A DNA stretch of 64,000 nt from Lachnospiraceae bacterium. Lineage in GTDB: Bacteria; Bacillota; Clostridia; Lachnospirales; Lachnospiraceae. Shown here one piece after another: positions 39,288 to 48,561 of this stretch. A program made the position numbers and the translations under genes. A model generated the notes under the pieces. It worked only from the letters and a program-made list of their open reading frames with translations, was not told the DNA's origin and did not search any database. The stretch spans positions 252,911 through 316,910 of the forward strand of contig CAJTFW010000005.1 of NCBI GenBank assembly GCA_910575445.1. Direction: 5' to 3'. How positions within the stretch are numbered: the stretch's first letter is position 1; each line of letters opens with the position of its first letter.

Positions 39288-39722
39288 ATGTTGAAATATG
39301 TCTTGTTAGCAATAGTTATTCTTTTGGTTGCGGCGATTGTGCTGTTGATTTATTTTGGGAATAAGATGCAGAAGAAGCAGGCAGAGAATCAGGTACAGCT
39401 AGATGCGATGGCGCAGACGGTGAGTATGTTGATTATTGATAAGAAACGCCTGAAGATTAAGGAGTCAGGACTTCCCCAGATGGTGATTGACCAGACACCC
39501 AAATATCTGCGCTGGTCAAAGCTTCCGATTGTCAGAGCAAAAGTAGGACCAAAGGTGATGAATCTGGTGGCAGATGAGAAGATTTTTGATTTGCTTCCTA
39601 TTAAAAAGGAAGTAAAAGTGGTAGTGAGTGGAATCTATATTACAGCAATTAAAGGCGCCAGAGGCGGCATCGAGAAGCCGCAAAAGAAAAAAGGATTTTT
39701 TAAAAGATTGTTTAAAAAATAA
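39288..39722 (+). CDS. Small single-span membrane protein, function unknown
   Basis: 144 residues. One N-terminal membrane helix (about 4-24) is followed by a short charged helix and a soluble domain that should lie in the cytoplasm. The tail is strongly basic (KPQKKKGFFKRLFKK). I do not recognise the family. It has a strong AGGAGG site, its own promoter and terminator, so it is a real, separately expressed gene. Confidence 0.65.
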   Translation: MLKYVLLAIVILLVAAIVLLIYFGNKMQKKQAENQVQLDAMAQTVSMLIIDKKRLKIKESGLPQMVIDQTPKYLRWSKLPIVRAKVGPKVMNLVADEKIFDLLPIKKEVKVVVSGIYITAIKGARGGIEKPQKKKGFFKRLFKK

Positions 39723-39730
39723 CAAGCAAA

Positions 39731-39769
39731 AAAGAGCACTGTGACTGTGAGGAACAGTGTTCTTTTATA
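39731..39769 (+). terminator. Rho-independent terminator
   Basis: AAAGAGCACTGT and ACAGTGTTCTTT pair over 12 bases (one G-U) and run into TTTTAT. Confidence 0.85.
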
Positions 39770-39804
39770 TATGGGAAAGATTATGAGAAAGGAGATAGGA
39801 TGAT

Positions 39805-40911
39805 ATGAAGAAAGGATGTCTTGCAGTCTTACTGGCAGTGTTGGTGCTAGGTGTAACTGCATGTGGAGAAAAGGAGCATACAGATGAGACACAGCAGGCA
39901 CAAGAGGCGGCAGGGGAGGAGCAAGCAGAGGAGGAAGAAGTATCTGCCACCAAACAGGTGACATATGCGGACTTAAAGAGTACAGTGACAAGCCTTGGGG
40001 AGTATAAGGGAATCTCTGTAGAACGGACAGAGGAAGAAGTGACCGATGAGATGGTCGAAAATGAAGTATGGGGGGTAAAAAAGGAACTTGCGAGTCTTCA
40101 GGATATAGAAAGAGAAGCGCAGATAAGAGATGTTGTTATTATCGATTATACAGGGTATGTAGATGGAAAGACTCAGGATTCTCTTCAGGGGAGTGCGTAT
40201 GAGTTAGAGCTTGGCAGTGGCGCATTTGTGCCAGGGTTTGAGGAACAGTTGCTTGGCGTAAAGAATGGAGAGGACAGAGAAGTTGTATTGACATTTCCAG
40301 AGGATTACTATGAAGATATGGCTGGAAAGGAAGCCAGATTCGAGGTTCATGTGCAGAAGGTGCAAGAGTATGTGCTGCCAGAAGACTGGAAAGAGGCTCT
40401 GTTAGAGATGGGGTATGAGAATGAAGAAGATATCTCTGTGAAGGCAAGAAAAGAGCTTGAAAAAGTGGCCGAGGAGGATGCAGATGCCAATATGGAATAT
40501 GACCTTTTGATGAAGGTGATTGAGGGCAGTACCTATGAGATACAAGAAGCAGACGCTAAGGCTTATACAGATGAAATGATGCGGGAATATCAGATGTATG
40601 CAGCGATGTATGGGATGGATTTAGAGAGTTATCTAACCCAGATGGGAAAGACCGAAGAAGAAGTTCGAAAGATGTATCAGGAGACCGCAGAGTTTCGGGT
40701 AAAGCTTATCCTGACGCTTCATGAGATTGCAAAAGTGGAAAATATCAAAGTGACCGAAGAAGAATGTCAAGAAACACTGAAGGAATTGGCAGCACAGTAT
40801 GGATATGAGGGAACCGAGGAAGTGGAAGCTGTCTATGGCCGAGAGATGGTGGAAGACCAGCTGATACAGGAAAAAGTGATTAATCTTATCAGAAGCAATG
40901 CCAATTATTAA
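39805..40911 (+). CDS. Exported trigger-factor-like lipoprotein (FKBP domain)
   Basis: 368 residues. Signal peptide with lipobox VTAC (Cys20), an acidic linker, a short N-terminal segment, then an FKBP-type prolyl isomerase domain (about 105-190: VVIIDYTGYVDGK, ELGSGAFVPGFEEQLLG, LTFPEDYYED). A long helical region follows that resembles the C-terminal chaperone arms of trigger factor. It looks like a trigger factor without the ribosome-binding domain, moved to the outer face of the membrane. It would help fold exported proteins. ATG after GAAAGGAGATAGG. Confidence 0.85.
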   Translation: MKKGCLAVLLAVLVLGVTACGEKEHTDETQQAQEAAGEEQAEEEEVSATKQVTYADLKSTVTSLGEYKGISVERTEEEVTDEMVENEVWGVKKELASLQDIEREAQIRDVVIIDYTGYVDGKTQDSLQGSAYELELGSGAFVPGFEEQLLGVKNGEDREVVLTFPEDYYEDMAGKEARFEVHVQKVQEYVLPEDWKEALLEMGYENEEDISVKARKELEKVAEEDADANMEYDLLMKVIEGSTYEIQEADAKAYTDEMMREYQMYAAMYGMDLESYLTQMGKTEEEVRKMYQETAEFRVKLILTLHEIAKVENIKVTEEECQETLKELAAQYGYEGTEEVEAVYGREMVEDQLIQEKVINLIRSNANY

Positions 40912-40942
40912 AATTTTTTATGAAAATTTTCATAGAAATTCC

Positions 40943-40971
40943 TTGTTGAATCGGCGAAAATGTAGTAAACT
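40943..40971 (+). promoter_or_regulatory. Possible promoter of the aldolase gene
   Basis: TTGTTG (40943-40948), 17 bases, TAAACT (40966-40971), about 50 bases before the start codon. Confidence 0.45.
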
Positions 40972-41023
40972 ACGAATGTAGGCACAGCGTGCCAAATCTT
41001 GGATAGAGAAAGGATGACCAACA

Positions 41024-41962
41024 ATGCCATTAGTAACAACCAAAGAAATGTTTAAAAAAGCCTATGATGGCGGCTATGCAATCGGTGCATTCAATGTAAA
41101 CAACATGGAAATCGTGCAGGGTATCGCTGACGCAGCTATTGAGCTGAATTCTCCGATTATCTTACAGGTATCCGCAGGTGCAAGAAAGTATGCAAAGCAT
41201 AACTATTTAGTGAAGCTTGTGGAGGCTGTTTTAGCAGAAGCTCCAGACCTTCCAGTTGCACTTCATCTTGACCACGGCGCTGATTTTGAGATTTGCAAAT
41301 CCTGTATCGACGGCGGATTTACTTCCGTTATGATTGATGGTTCTCATCATGATTTTGAGACCAATATTGAGCTGACCAAGAAAGTGGTAGAGTATGCTCA
41401 TGAGAGAGGCGTAGTAGTAGAGGCAGAGCTTGGAAGACTGGCTGGTATCGAGGATGCAGTCAATGTATCTGATGCAGATGCAGCTTACACACAGCCAGAT
41501 GAAGTAGAAGAGTTCGTTACCCGTACTGGTGTGGATTCTCTTGCAATCGCAATTGGAACCAGCCACGGCGCTTATAAATTTAAACCTGGTACAAACCCAC
41601 AGCTTCGTTTTGATATCCTTGCTGAGATTGAGAAGAGAATTCCTAAGTTCCCAATCGTGCTTCATGGTGCTTCTTCTGTTCCACAGGAATTTGTTAAGAT
41701 TATCAATGAGCATGGCGGCGCACTGAAAGATGCTATCGGCGTTCCAGAGGAGCAGCTTCGTCAGGCAGCAAGATCTGCAGTATGTAAGATTAACATTGAC
41801 TCTGACCTTCGTCTTGGTATGACAGCTGGTATCCGTGAGGTAATGTGGACAAAACCAGAAGCATTTGACCCACGTGAGTATCTGACTGTTGGACGTGCAA
41901 ACGTAAAAACAGTAGTTATGCACAAGATTAAAGATGTTCTTGGTTCTGAAGGAAAAGCTTAA
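41024..41962 (+). CDS. fba: Class II fructose-bisphosphate aldolase
   Basis: 312 residues. This glycolytic, zinc-dependent enzyme interconverts fructose 1,6-bisphosphate with two triose phosphates. Family landmarks are IGAFNVNNMEI at the N terminus, HLDHGADF (zinc and active-site residues, near 84-91), MIDGSHHDFE, AIGTSHGAY and LHGASSVP. Codon use is even and the AGAAAGGATG site is good, in keeping with a highly expressed gene. Other ketose-bisphosphate aldolases share the fold, but the length and motifs favour Fba. Confidence 0.92.
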   Translation: MPLVTTKEMFKKAYDGGYAIGAFNVNNMEIVQGIADAAIELNSPIILQVSAGARKYAKHNYLVKLVEAVLAEAPDLPVALHLDHGADFEICKSCIDGGFTSVMIDGSHHDFETNIELTKKVVEYAHERGVVVEAELGRLAGIEDAVNVSDADAAYTQPDEVEEFVTRTGVDSLAIAIGTSHGAYKFKPGTNPQLRFDILAEIEKRIPKFPIVLHGASSVPQEFVKIINEHGGALKDAIGVPEEQLRQAARSAVCKINIDSDLRLGMTAGIREVMWTKPEAFDPREYLTVGRANVKTVVMHKIKDVLGSEGKA

Positions 41963-41984
41963 GACAGAATATTTTTAAATTAAG

Positions 41985-42034
41985 ATTCCCCGTCTCTGGC
42001 AGATATCTAGTCTGTCCGAGGCGGGGAAAATTGT
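41985..42034. terminator. Imperfect hairpin between fba and the cyclophilin gene
   Basis: TTCCCCGTCTC and GAGGCGGGGAA are the arms of a long, partly mismatched stem in the gap between two convergent genes. U runs are weak on both sides. Confidence 0.5.
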
Positions 42035-42043
42035 ATGGTGAGA

Positions 42044-42733
42044 TTAGTCAATCACACGAATGGTGGTGATAACTGGCTGGTCGTCTGCAAGGACGGTTCC
42101 ATTGGCATCTTGTACAGCAGTGTTATCGCAGATTTGGTCTACAATCTCGATACCTTCTGTAACTTTGCCAAAGGCTGCATATTCGCCGTCTAAATAGGTG
42201 CTGTCCTGATGGACGATAAAGAACTGGGAAGAAGCGCTGTCTGCCTCCATAGAGCGCGCCATGGAGATAACGCCGCGGACATGGGAGATATCGTTCTCGA
42301 TGCCATTGCTTTTAAATTCTCCTGTGATATTGTTATCAGCACCACCTGTGCCATTGCCTAGCGGGTCGCCGCCTTGTATCATAAAATCTTTGATAATACG
42401 GTGAAACGTCAGACCATCATAGAAACCGTCATTTGCTAAGGCGATAAAGTTCGTGACTGTGATAGGTGCAGTGTCAGCATCCAGTTCAAGAGAGATGGTG
42501 CCATAGTCAGCAATCTCGATTTCTACGTGATGAAGACCTGTTAGAAGGTCACCTTCCGAAGTAGTGTCAGCTTCAGAAGATGGTTCTTCTGTAGGAGTGG
42601 AAGCTTCTTCTTCAGTTGCTAAAGATGCAGCGCCTTCTTCAGGGGCTTGTGTGTCTGCTTCTTTGGAGCCACAGCCGCCAAGGGCAAAAAGTGAGAGTGC
42701 CAGGCACAAAATTAGAGTGATTGGTTTTTTCAT
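42044..42733 (-). CDS. Cyclophilin-type peptidyl-prolyl isomerase lipoprotein
   Basis: 229 residues. Lipobox LGGC (Cys21), a Glu/Ser/Thr-rich linker, then a cyclophilin domain with [21 protein letters not shown] and [10 protein letters not shown], which include the usual catalytic Arg and Phe/Gln positions. It should act on proteins outside the membrane. The frame extends to 42772; GGAGGT before ATG 42733 and the signal peptide fix the start. Second exported prolyl isomerase within 3 kb. Confidence 0.92.
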   Translation of the reverse strand: MKKPITLILCLALSLFALGGCGSKEADTQAPEEGAASLATEEEASTPTEEPSSEADTTSEGDLLTGLHHVEIEIADYGTISLELDADTAPITVTNFIALANDGFYDGLTFHRIIKDFMIQGGDPLGNGTGGADNNITGEFKSNGIENDISHVRGVISMARSMEADSASSQFFIVHQDSTYLDGEYAAFGKVTEGIEIVDQICDNTAVQDANGTVLADDQPVITTIRVID

Positions 42734-42868
42734 AATGTTTACCTCCATATAGATAGAATGATTTCTCAGCATATTGTAGGCTTAAAAAAAAGAAAAGTCA
42801 AATGAATATTTTGTGAAAGAGCTATCATTATAGCGATGATAAAACAGATTTTGCAGGAGAGATAAAAG

Positions 42869-43222
42869 ATGAGTGTATTGTTTTTAGAGTATCCCAAGTG
42901 TAGTACGTGCCAGAAAGCAAAGAAGTGGCTAGATGAGCATAAGGTAAAATACGAAGACCGGCATATTAAGGAAAATAACCCAACCGCAGAAGAACTAAAA
43001 GTCTGGCATCAGAGAAGTGGACAGGCACTTAAGAAATTTTTTAATACAAGTGGAATGGTATATCGCTCTTTGGAGCTTAAAGATAAGCTTCCAGGGATGA
43101 GCGAGGAAGAACAACTTGCACTTTTAGCGACAGATGGGATGCTAGTGAAGCGACCGCTTTTGATTATGGAAGATAAGGTCTTGATTGGATTTAAAGAAAA
43201 AGAGTGGGAAGAAATCTTCTAG
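42869..43222 (+). CDS. ArsC/Spx-family (YffB-like) protein
   Basis: 117 residues with thioredoxin-like fold motifs: YPKCSTCQKAKKWLDEH (Cys11 and Cys14), FFNTSG and VKRPLLI. The Cys-x-x-Cys and lack of an arsenic operon point to the reductase-like or Spx-like branch and not to a proven arsenate reductase. ATG follows GGAGAG. The stop codon lies in a palindrome shared with the convergent gene. Confidence 0.82.
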   Translation: MSVLFLEYPKCSTCQKAKKWLDEHKVKYEDRHIKENNPTAEELKVWHQRSGQALKKFFNTSGMVYRSLELKDKLPGMSEEEQLALLATDGMLVKRPLLIMEDKVLIGFKEKEWEEIF

Positions 43223-43248
43223 GAAAGATTAGAGAATCTTTCCTAGAA
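43217..43248. terminator. Palindrome over two convergent stop codons
   Basis: TTCTAGGAAAGATT and AATCTTTCCTAGAA form a 14-base perfect stem with loop AGAG. It includes the ArsC-family stop and the stop of the esterase gene on the other strand. It may end both transcripts, although no strong U run follows. Confidence 0.5.
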
Positions 43249-43954
43249 AATAGGCAGCTTGTTTGCGCCACCAGCACCAGTCATGATTGACATCATAACC
43301 CCAATAGTCTACAAAGGCAGGAATATTACGGGATTTAAGGACATGGTCTAGTTTGCGGGTGTCTGTAAGGAGCTCATCCTCCCAGGCGCCCTGCCCAACG
43401 CAGAAGAACATATGGCTGCGGTTATAGAGCTCCATATAGTGATGCTGTGCAGGCATATTTTGTAAGCAGTGATAGGGGGAGTTAAGATAGACTAAGTCAT
43501 CCATATACCCGCCTAACACGTTAGCAGCGTCATAGACCCCACTTAAACAGACCGTAGCATCAAAGCGGTCAGGAAAGCGAAAAAACAGATTTCCAGAGTG
43601 AAAAGCGCCCATACTGCATCCAAGCGTCATAGGCATGATACCACCTGCCATCAGAGGATAGACTTCCCAAATCAGATATTGCATCCAACGCTCATGCCAT
43701 TCAATTCTCTCTCTGGGCTGCTTCCATTCACAGGACCAAGTCTCCGAATCAATCGTATCCACACAAAAAAGCTTTAATTTTCCGGCATCAATAAAAGGAC
43801 GACAGGCTTCTACCATCCCAAAAGCCTCAAAATCCCCATGTTTTCCATTCTGAGAAGGAATCACCAGACAAGGCTTTCCTCCATGTCCATATATTTTTAA
43901 AGGCATATATCGTCCCAATCGATTACTATACCAGCCCAATTCTTCTATATGCAT
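43229..43954 (-). CDS. Esterase-like alpha/beta hydrolase
   Basis: 241 residues. The nucleophile elbow is GCSMG, and a late His in DVNHDWCWWR is the likely catalytic histidine; an acid near GQGAWEDEL could complete the triad. No signal peptide, so cytoplasmic. It resembles the putative esterase (EstA/FrsA-like) group. It lies 90 bases after the ATP-grasp gene on the same strand and likely belongs to the same unit. Substrate unknown. Confidence 0.75.
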   Translation of the reverse strand: MHIEELGWYSNRLGRYMPLKIYGHGGKPCLVIPSQNGKHGDFEAFGMVEACRPFIDAGKLKLFCVDTIDSETWSCEWKQPRERIEWHERWMQYLIWEVYPLMAGGIMPMTLGCSMGAFHSGNLFFRFPDRFDATVCLSGVYDAANVLGGYMDDLVYLNSPYHCLQNMPAQHHYMELYNRSHMFFCVGQGAWEDELLTDTRKLDHVLKSRNIPAFVDYWGYDVNHDWCWWRKQAAYFLGKIL

Positions 43955-44043
43955 CTTTCCATCCTCCTAAAACCATAAATCTATCATAAATGTTTGCTTC
44001 TTGCCCTGTTCCTCTGGGAATCGAAAGAGCCATCCCCCAAGCA

Positions 44044-45258
44044 TCATATACGTTCTTTCTCTTCTAACTCTAGCGTATACTGAAAAAACTCTTCCATCTT
44101 TTCTTTGTTCTCTAGCTTTGCCAGATAAATATAATTTCCCATTCCCTGAGCTAACACTTCTGGCAGTGCTTCTGCCGTTGTCAGCTCCCCTCTAAAGGCT
44201 GTCATAATCTCCTCATGGGAATGTTTATAGCAAAGCTCATTCCACCGCCCTACAAATGCACAGAAACATGGGGTGGCCTTATTTTTATGCTTTAATTTAT
44301 CATACACTATCATATCTGCAAAATGCTGATAACAATTTGTACTATATGCAAAATTAATCATATCCGGTGTAGGGCCGCCCGAAGGACGCATATTGACCTC
44401 TAGTCCGACAATCTGCCCTTTCTTGCCAAGATATGGATGGTCTGTAAACAGGCGAAAGAACTCCAGATGCACAAAGCGGCTGCGCACGCGAAACGCCTTT
44501 ACACATGCACGTCCACATGCCCTTAAATCCTCTGCCAACTTATCCACAATATAAAAATGAATGGTCTCATGTTTGTTGACACAGTCCATAATCGATATGG
44601 GTGAGATATTTCCAGTCTCAAATAAAACCGAACCCTTACTGTTGACTATCGCATCATAAGAACAGATTTCTCCAGGGACAAATTCTTCCATTACATAGGG
44701 AACCTCTGGTAGATTGCAGAAAAAGCTCTTAAGCTGTGCCTCATCCTGAATCTTCCAGGTATCTGAAGCTCCCACGCCAGAGTCCGGCTTTACAATCACC
44801 GGATAACCGACTTGCCTGATAAATTTTTTGGCTTCTGAAAGGGTGGTCACCAAATGGTAGCGGGCAGTTGGAATTCCTGCTTTTTCATAGCCCGCCTTCA
44901 TCTTGGATTTGTATTTTACCAAAGCCATATCTTTGGGCTGTAATCCAGTTGTAATATGAAAATCCTCCCGAAGCTTGGCATCCTGCATTAACCAGTATTC
45001 GTTGTTGCTCTCAAGCCAGTCAATCTTACCGTGGCGAAAGGACAGATACGCCACAGCACGGAACATTTCATCATAATTCGCCATGTTTTCTACCCGGTAG
45101 TATTCTGTCAGTGCGCTTTTTAAGCAGGGAGAGAGGCCATCATAAGGGGCATCTCCAATACCTAGCACATTGACACCGTTTGCCTGAAGTGCAATACAGA
45201 AATTCTCATAGTTGTCAGGAAAGCCTGGTGAAATAAAGATAAAATTCCGTCTGTTCAT
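44044..45258 (-). CDS. ATP-grasp ligase-like protein
   Basis: 404 residues. N-terminal Rossmann-like part (NFIFISPGFPDNYENF), then an ATP-grasp fold with GYPVIVKPDSGVGASDT (nucleotide-binding loop), PYVMEEFVPGEICSYDAI and GLEVNMRPSGGPTPDMIN (metal ligands Glu and Asn). Such enzymes join a carboxylate to an amine or thiol through an acyl phosphate. It sits three bases after the PRPP-synthetase-like gene and before an esterase gene. The product of the three is unknown. Confidence 0.8.
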   Translation of the reverse strand: MNRRNFIFISPGFPDNYENFCIALQANGVNVLGIGDAPYDGLSPCLKSALTEYYRVENMANYDEMFRAVAYLSFRHGKIDWLESNNEYWLMQDAKLREDFHITTGLQPKDMALVKYKSKMKAGYEKAGIPTARYHLVTTLSEAKKFIRQVGYPVIVKPDSGVGASDTWKIQDEAQLKSFFCNLPEVPYVMEEFVPGEICSYDAIVNSKGSVLFETGNISPISIMDCVNKHETIHFYIVDKLAEDLRACGRACVKAFRVRSRFVHLEFFRLFTDHPYLGKKGQIVGLEVNMRPSGGPTPDMINFAYSTNCYQHFADMIVYDKLKHKNKATPCFCAFVGRWNELCYKHSHEEIMTAFRGELTTAEALPEVLAQGMGNYIYLAKLENKEKMEEFFQYTLELEEKERI

Positions 45259-45261
45259 ATG

Positions 45262-46446
45262 CTATACTTCTCCGTTTTCGTATTTTGTCAAAAATCTGTG
45301 GATACGGTCATAGGGGTCTAAAAGCTCACTGATGGACGCATCGTGATTTAGGGTATCAATTAAAAGTGCAATATATTTACTCATATCACAACTGATATAA
45401 TAAGGTCTTTGCAGAAGTTCTGGTCTCTGGTAGACAAGGTTCGTGGTCAAAAGGCGGTCAAAAAGTCCTTCTTCATAGGCTTTATCGAATTTTTCCATCC
45501 CGTTGGTGAACAGCCCAAAGGTAGAGTAGAGGAAAATACGGCCGGCTTTTAAGTCTTTTAGTTTATTTGCCACATCTATCATACTTTCGCCAGAAGAAAT
45601 CATATCGTCAATGACAATCACATCTTTTCCTTCTACGTTGCTGCCCAAGAATTCATGTGCAACGATAGGGTTGCGACCGTTGACAATCTTGGTGTAATCT
45701 CTGCGTTTATAGAACATGCCCATATCCACGCCAAGGATATTGGCGATATAGATAGCACGGCTCATACCGCCTTCGTCAGGGCTTATCACCATCAGATGGT
45801 CACTGTCCACGGAAATATCATGTACATTGCCTAAAAGGGCTTTAACGAACTGATAGGCGGGTTGTACGGTCTCAAAACCATGCAGAGGGATGGCATTTTG
45901 TACACGTGGGTCATGTGCATCAAAGGTCAGGATATTGTCAACACCCATATGCACTAACTCTTTTAGCGCCAAGGCACAGTCTAAAGATTCTCTTGTGGAA
46001 CGCTTGTGCTGGCGACTTTCATAGAGGAAAGGCATAATCACAGTGATACGGCGCGCTTTGCCACCACAGGCTGCAATAATGCGCTTTAAATCCTGGTAGT
46101 GGTCGTCGGGAGACATATGATTGGTCTGTCCACATAGAGAATAGGTAAGGCTGTAATTGCATACATCTACCATCAGATAGAGGTCACGTCCACGGACCGA
46201 TTCTTGCAAGATACCTTTGGCTTCTCCAGAGCCAAAACGGGGAACACTTGCTTTGATTAAGTAGGAATCCTGCTCATAGCCCTGAAAGGCAAGCGTGTTT
46301 TTATGTTCGTTGGCGCTTTCCTTACGCCACTGTACCAGATAATCGTTTACTTTGCTGCCAAGTTCGCTGCAGCTGGCCAGAGGGATTAACCCAAGAGAGC
46401 CAACCGGGATTGTTTCCAGGACGCGTTCGCTGCGTTGCATATTCAT
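45262..46446 (-). CDS. Ribose-phosphate pyrophosphokinase-like protein, long form
   Basis: 394 residues, about 80 more than the usual PRPP synthetase. It has RRITVIMPFLYESRQHKR, the ATP-binding histidine region FDAHDPR, and a PRPP-loop VIVIDDMISSGES. The usual loop ends in D-T-A-G-T, so this one is divergent. It may make PRPP for nucleotide synthesis, but the linked ATP-grasp gene three bases downstream suggests a special role. AGGAGG is 4 bases before ATG 46446 and 10 before ATG 46440. Confidence 0.82.
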   Translation of the reverse strand: MNMQRSERVLETIPVGSLGLIPLASCSELGSKVNDYLVQWRKESANEHKNTLAFQGYEQDSYLIKASVPRFGSGEAKGILQESVRGRDLYLMVDVCNYSLTYSLCGQTNHMSPDDHYQDLKRIIAACGGKARRITVIMPFLYESRQHKRSTRESLDCALALKELVHMGVDNILTFDAHDPRVQNAIPLHGFETVQPAYQFVKALLGNVHDISVDSDHLMVISPDEGGMSRAIYIANILGVDMGMFYKRRDYTKIVNGRNPIVAHEFLGSNVEGKDVIVIDDMISSGESMIDVANKLKDLKAGRIFLYSTFGLFTNGMEKFDKAYEEGLFDRLLTTNLVYQRPELLQRPYYISCDMSKYIALLIDTLNHDASISELLDPYDRIHRFLTKYENGEV

Positions 46447-46514
46447 ACTTCCTCCTTCAGAGTTTGATTTTCAAGACTTTTATATCATTTTCATCTATAA
46501 ATCGTCAAGTCATA

Positions 46515-47513
46515 TTATCGGGAGCCGGAGATTTTTCTTCGGATTCTGATATCACTGCCAGTAAATTTTACAAGCTTGCAGGTGCTGGTGATACGGGAGA
46601 ACACACGTTCGCTATAGATGTCGCGAAAATCTTTCGGCGACAGATTGGTGGAGATAATCGTGGATTTTCGCCGAAGTGCACGTTCATTTAACACCTGAAA
46701 CAGTTTGGATACTGTGAAAGTATTGGCCATCTCTGTACCAATATCATCGAGAATTAAAAGGTCACTGTCTAAGAGTGCTTCGTGCCGCTGCCCAAAAGTC
46801 TCTAAGTCTTCCGGCTTTTGATCCAGAGAAAAGTGTTCAAAAAGCTGAAAAGCAGTAAAGTAGATAACCGAATGACCACGGTCAAGTAACTCCTTGGCGA
46901 TACAGTTTGTTAAAAAGGTCTTGCCAGTGCCTACAGGACCATAGAATAGAAGCCCTTGAAATTCTGTGTCAAAATATTCGATAAAATTTTCACAAATATG
47001 GATAATCGGAGGAATGGCTATCCGTTGTTCCTCGTCATAGACCTCAAAGGAGAGTGTGGAGAAATTTTCCTCCTGCAAGATGGCTTCTAATCTGGAAGAA
47101 GAATAGAGAAGCCGTATCTCCTCCTTTCGGAAGCAGTGACATTTTTTCTGACCGATATATCCGGTGTCCTGACAGTCCTTGCAGGTGTAGGAAAGCTCCA
47201 GATAATCGGCAGGATAGCCGGCTTTTTGAAGAAGCGCTTCTTTTTCTTTGCGAAGACTTAGAAGCTGATTTTTTAGTTCTGTAAGGGTCTCTTTTTTGGC
47301 GCAGTCAAAGGCTTCTGTGTCATTACCATCTAATGTATAGAGTTTCTCGATTTTTTGAAGACTTAAGGAAGAGATTTCCTCCTCAAGCTCGCGGATTCGT
47401 GGAAATCTCTGATAGACCTCATCCTGGTGCCTAGACTGCGTGCGGTAGTTCTGATACTGACGCTTGTCATAGAGGCGCATAATGGCATCGTATTGTCTGT
47501 TGGTTAAGGCCAT
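46515..47513 (-). CDS. DnaC/DnaI-type helicase loader ATPase
   Basis: 332 residues. N-terminal coiled part (about 10-85), a four-cysteine segment (CKDC, CHCF) near 110-128 that may bind zinc, then an AAA+ domain with Walker A GPVGTGKTF and Walker B LLILDDIG. Proteins like this load the replicative helicase at forks and at the origin. It follows the DnaD-like gene by 28 bases, the same pairing as in other Firmicutes. Confidence 0.88.
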   Translation of the reverse strand: MALTNRQYDAIMRLYDKRQYQNYRTQSRHQDEVYQRFPRIRELEEEISSLSLQKIEKLYTLDGNDTEAFDCAKKETLTELKNQLLSLRKEKEALLQKAGYPADYLELSYTCKDCQDTGYIGQKKCHCFRKEEIRLLYSSSRLEAILQEENFSTLSFEVYDEEQRIAIPPIIHICENFIEYFDTEFQGLLFYGPVGTGKTFLTNCIAKELLDRGHSVIYFTAFQLFEHFSLDQKPEDLETFGQRHEALLDSDLLILDDIGTEMANTFTVSKLFQVLNERALRRKSTIISTNLSPKDFRDIYSERVFSRITSTCKLVKFTGSDIRIRRKISGSR

Positions 47514-47541
47514 AGTTTTCTCCTGATATGGAAAGGAATCA

Positions 47542-48561
47542 CTACTGACTTTGCAAAAGCTGTCTCTCTAGCTCGTCAAAGTCATAGTTGCGCTGTTCAA
47601 AGTTGCTAAATCCAGTGGAATGTACAGTCACTGGTGCCCGTTTGCTGACTCGTTTTTGGTGGCTTTGGTCTAGCTTTTTAATATCTTCTATATTATGCAC
47701 CTTTTGTTTACTCCAGCTTTTTAGTATCTGGTCAGCATATTCAAAACTTGGCTTGTGAAGGCGCTCCATCGTCCGTCTGCAAGCCTCTAGCACAAGCTCT
47801 AAAGTAAAATCATAAGAAGTCAGCCATTTTTCCATATAGCGAAGCTCCGGGTCCACTGGATTGCGGTCATTGATGCCAAAGGCTTTCATAATCGCAAAGC
47901 AGCCACGGGTATAAGTGGTTGTGCGTTCTTTGGCCTGTGCGACCGTGCTGATGCCAGCTTCTGCCCAGGCAAGTGCGACGGTCTCGATATAGTGGATGCT
48001 GCTGCTTCCCTTGCAGACACAGTATTCCACAAGATATTCAATCAGGTCTGACGAAAAGTGCAGCTGGTCGTAGAAATATAAAAGTGTCTCAATCTCTGAG
48101 GGCGACAACGTCTTCTTAAGATACTGCTCGCAGACAAAGAGAAGCTGCTGACACTGCGCCTGGGTAGAAAACTGAGCCAGCTCATTTTGGGAATAGGAGC
48201 GGCGTGCAGTTTTGGCAGTCGAAGGCTCTGCTGGTGCTTCTTTTTTCTCCTTGGAAGCGGGTGTATGAAGCTCTAAGAGATGGATGCCCTTTAATTCTTT
48301 AGATTTTCCATATTCCAGCTTTAGAATACCCTGCTTTTCCCAGTATTTCAGCGCACGTAAGATATCGCCTTCTGTGTGGTCAAGCGCATCGGCTAATACG
48401 GTGACAGACAGTGTCATAGCCGGATTCTGAAGTGCACGAAGCAGATAGAGATAGACTTTGACATACTCTCCATTGGCTTTTGGCATATAACAATCTAGAA
48501 ATAGATTGGAAACATGGGTCGTTTCTTCTTGCATCTGTGTCTTCAGAGTTAGTTGATTCAT
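47542..48561 (-). CDS. DnaD-like replication initiation protein
   Basis: About 339 residues. The N-terminal winged helix (residues 25-100, with TLSVTVLADALDHTEGDILRALKYWEKQG in the recognition part) and a C-terminal DnaD/DnaB_2 domain with YSQNELAQ near 138 and FGINDRNPVDPELRYMEKW. DnaD proteins remodel origin DNA and help load the helicase. The frame extends to 48606, but AGGAGCG before ATG 48561 is the better start. The DnaA-box cluster lies directly upstream. Confidence 0.85.
   Translation of the reverse strand: MNQLTLKTQMQEETTHVSNLFLDCYMPKANGEYVKVYLYLLRALQNPAMTLSVTVLADALDHTEGDILRALKYWEKQGILKLEYGKSKELKGIHLLELHTPASKEKKEAPAEPSTAKTARRSYSQNELAQFSTQAQCQQLLFVCEQYLKKTLSPSEIETLLYFYDQLHFSSDLIEYLVEYCVCKGSSSIHYIETVALAWAEAGISTVAQAKERTTTYTRGCFAIMKAFGINDRNPVDPELRYMEKWLTSYDFTLELVLEACRRTMERLHKPSFEYADQILKSWSKQKVHNIEDIKKLDQSHQKRVSKRAPVTVHSTGFSNFEQRNYDFDELERQLLQSQ

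Noticed and set aside
41231..41923. 230-codon frame on the minus strand inside fba
   Set aside because: It lies wholly inside a well-supported gene, has Cys/Asn-rich composition and no ribosome binding site.
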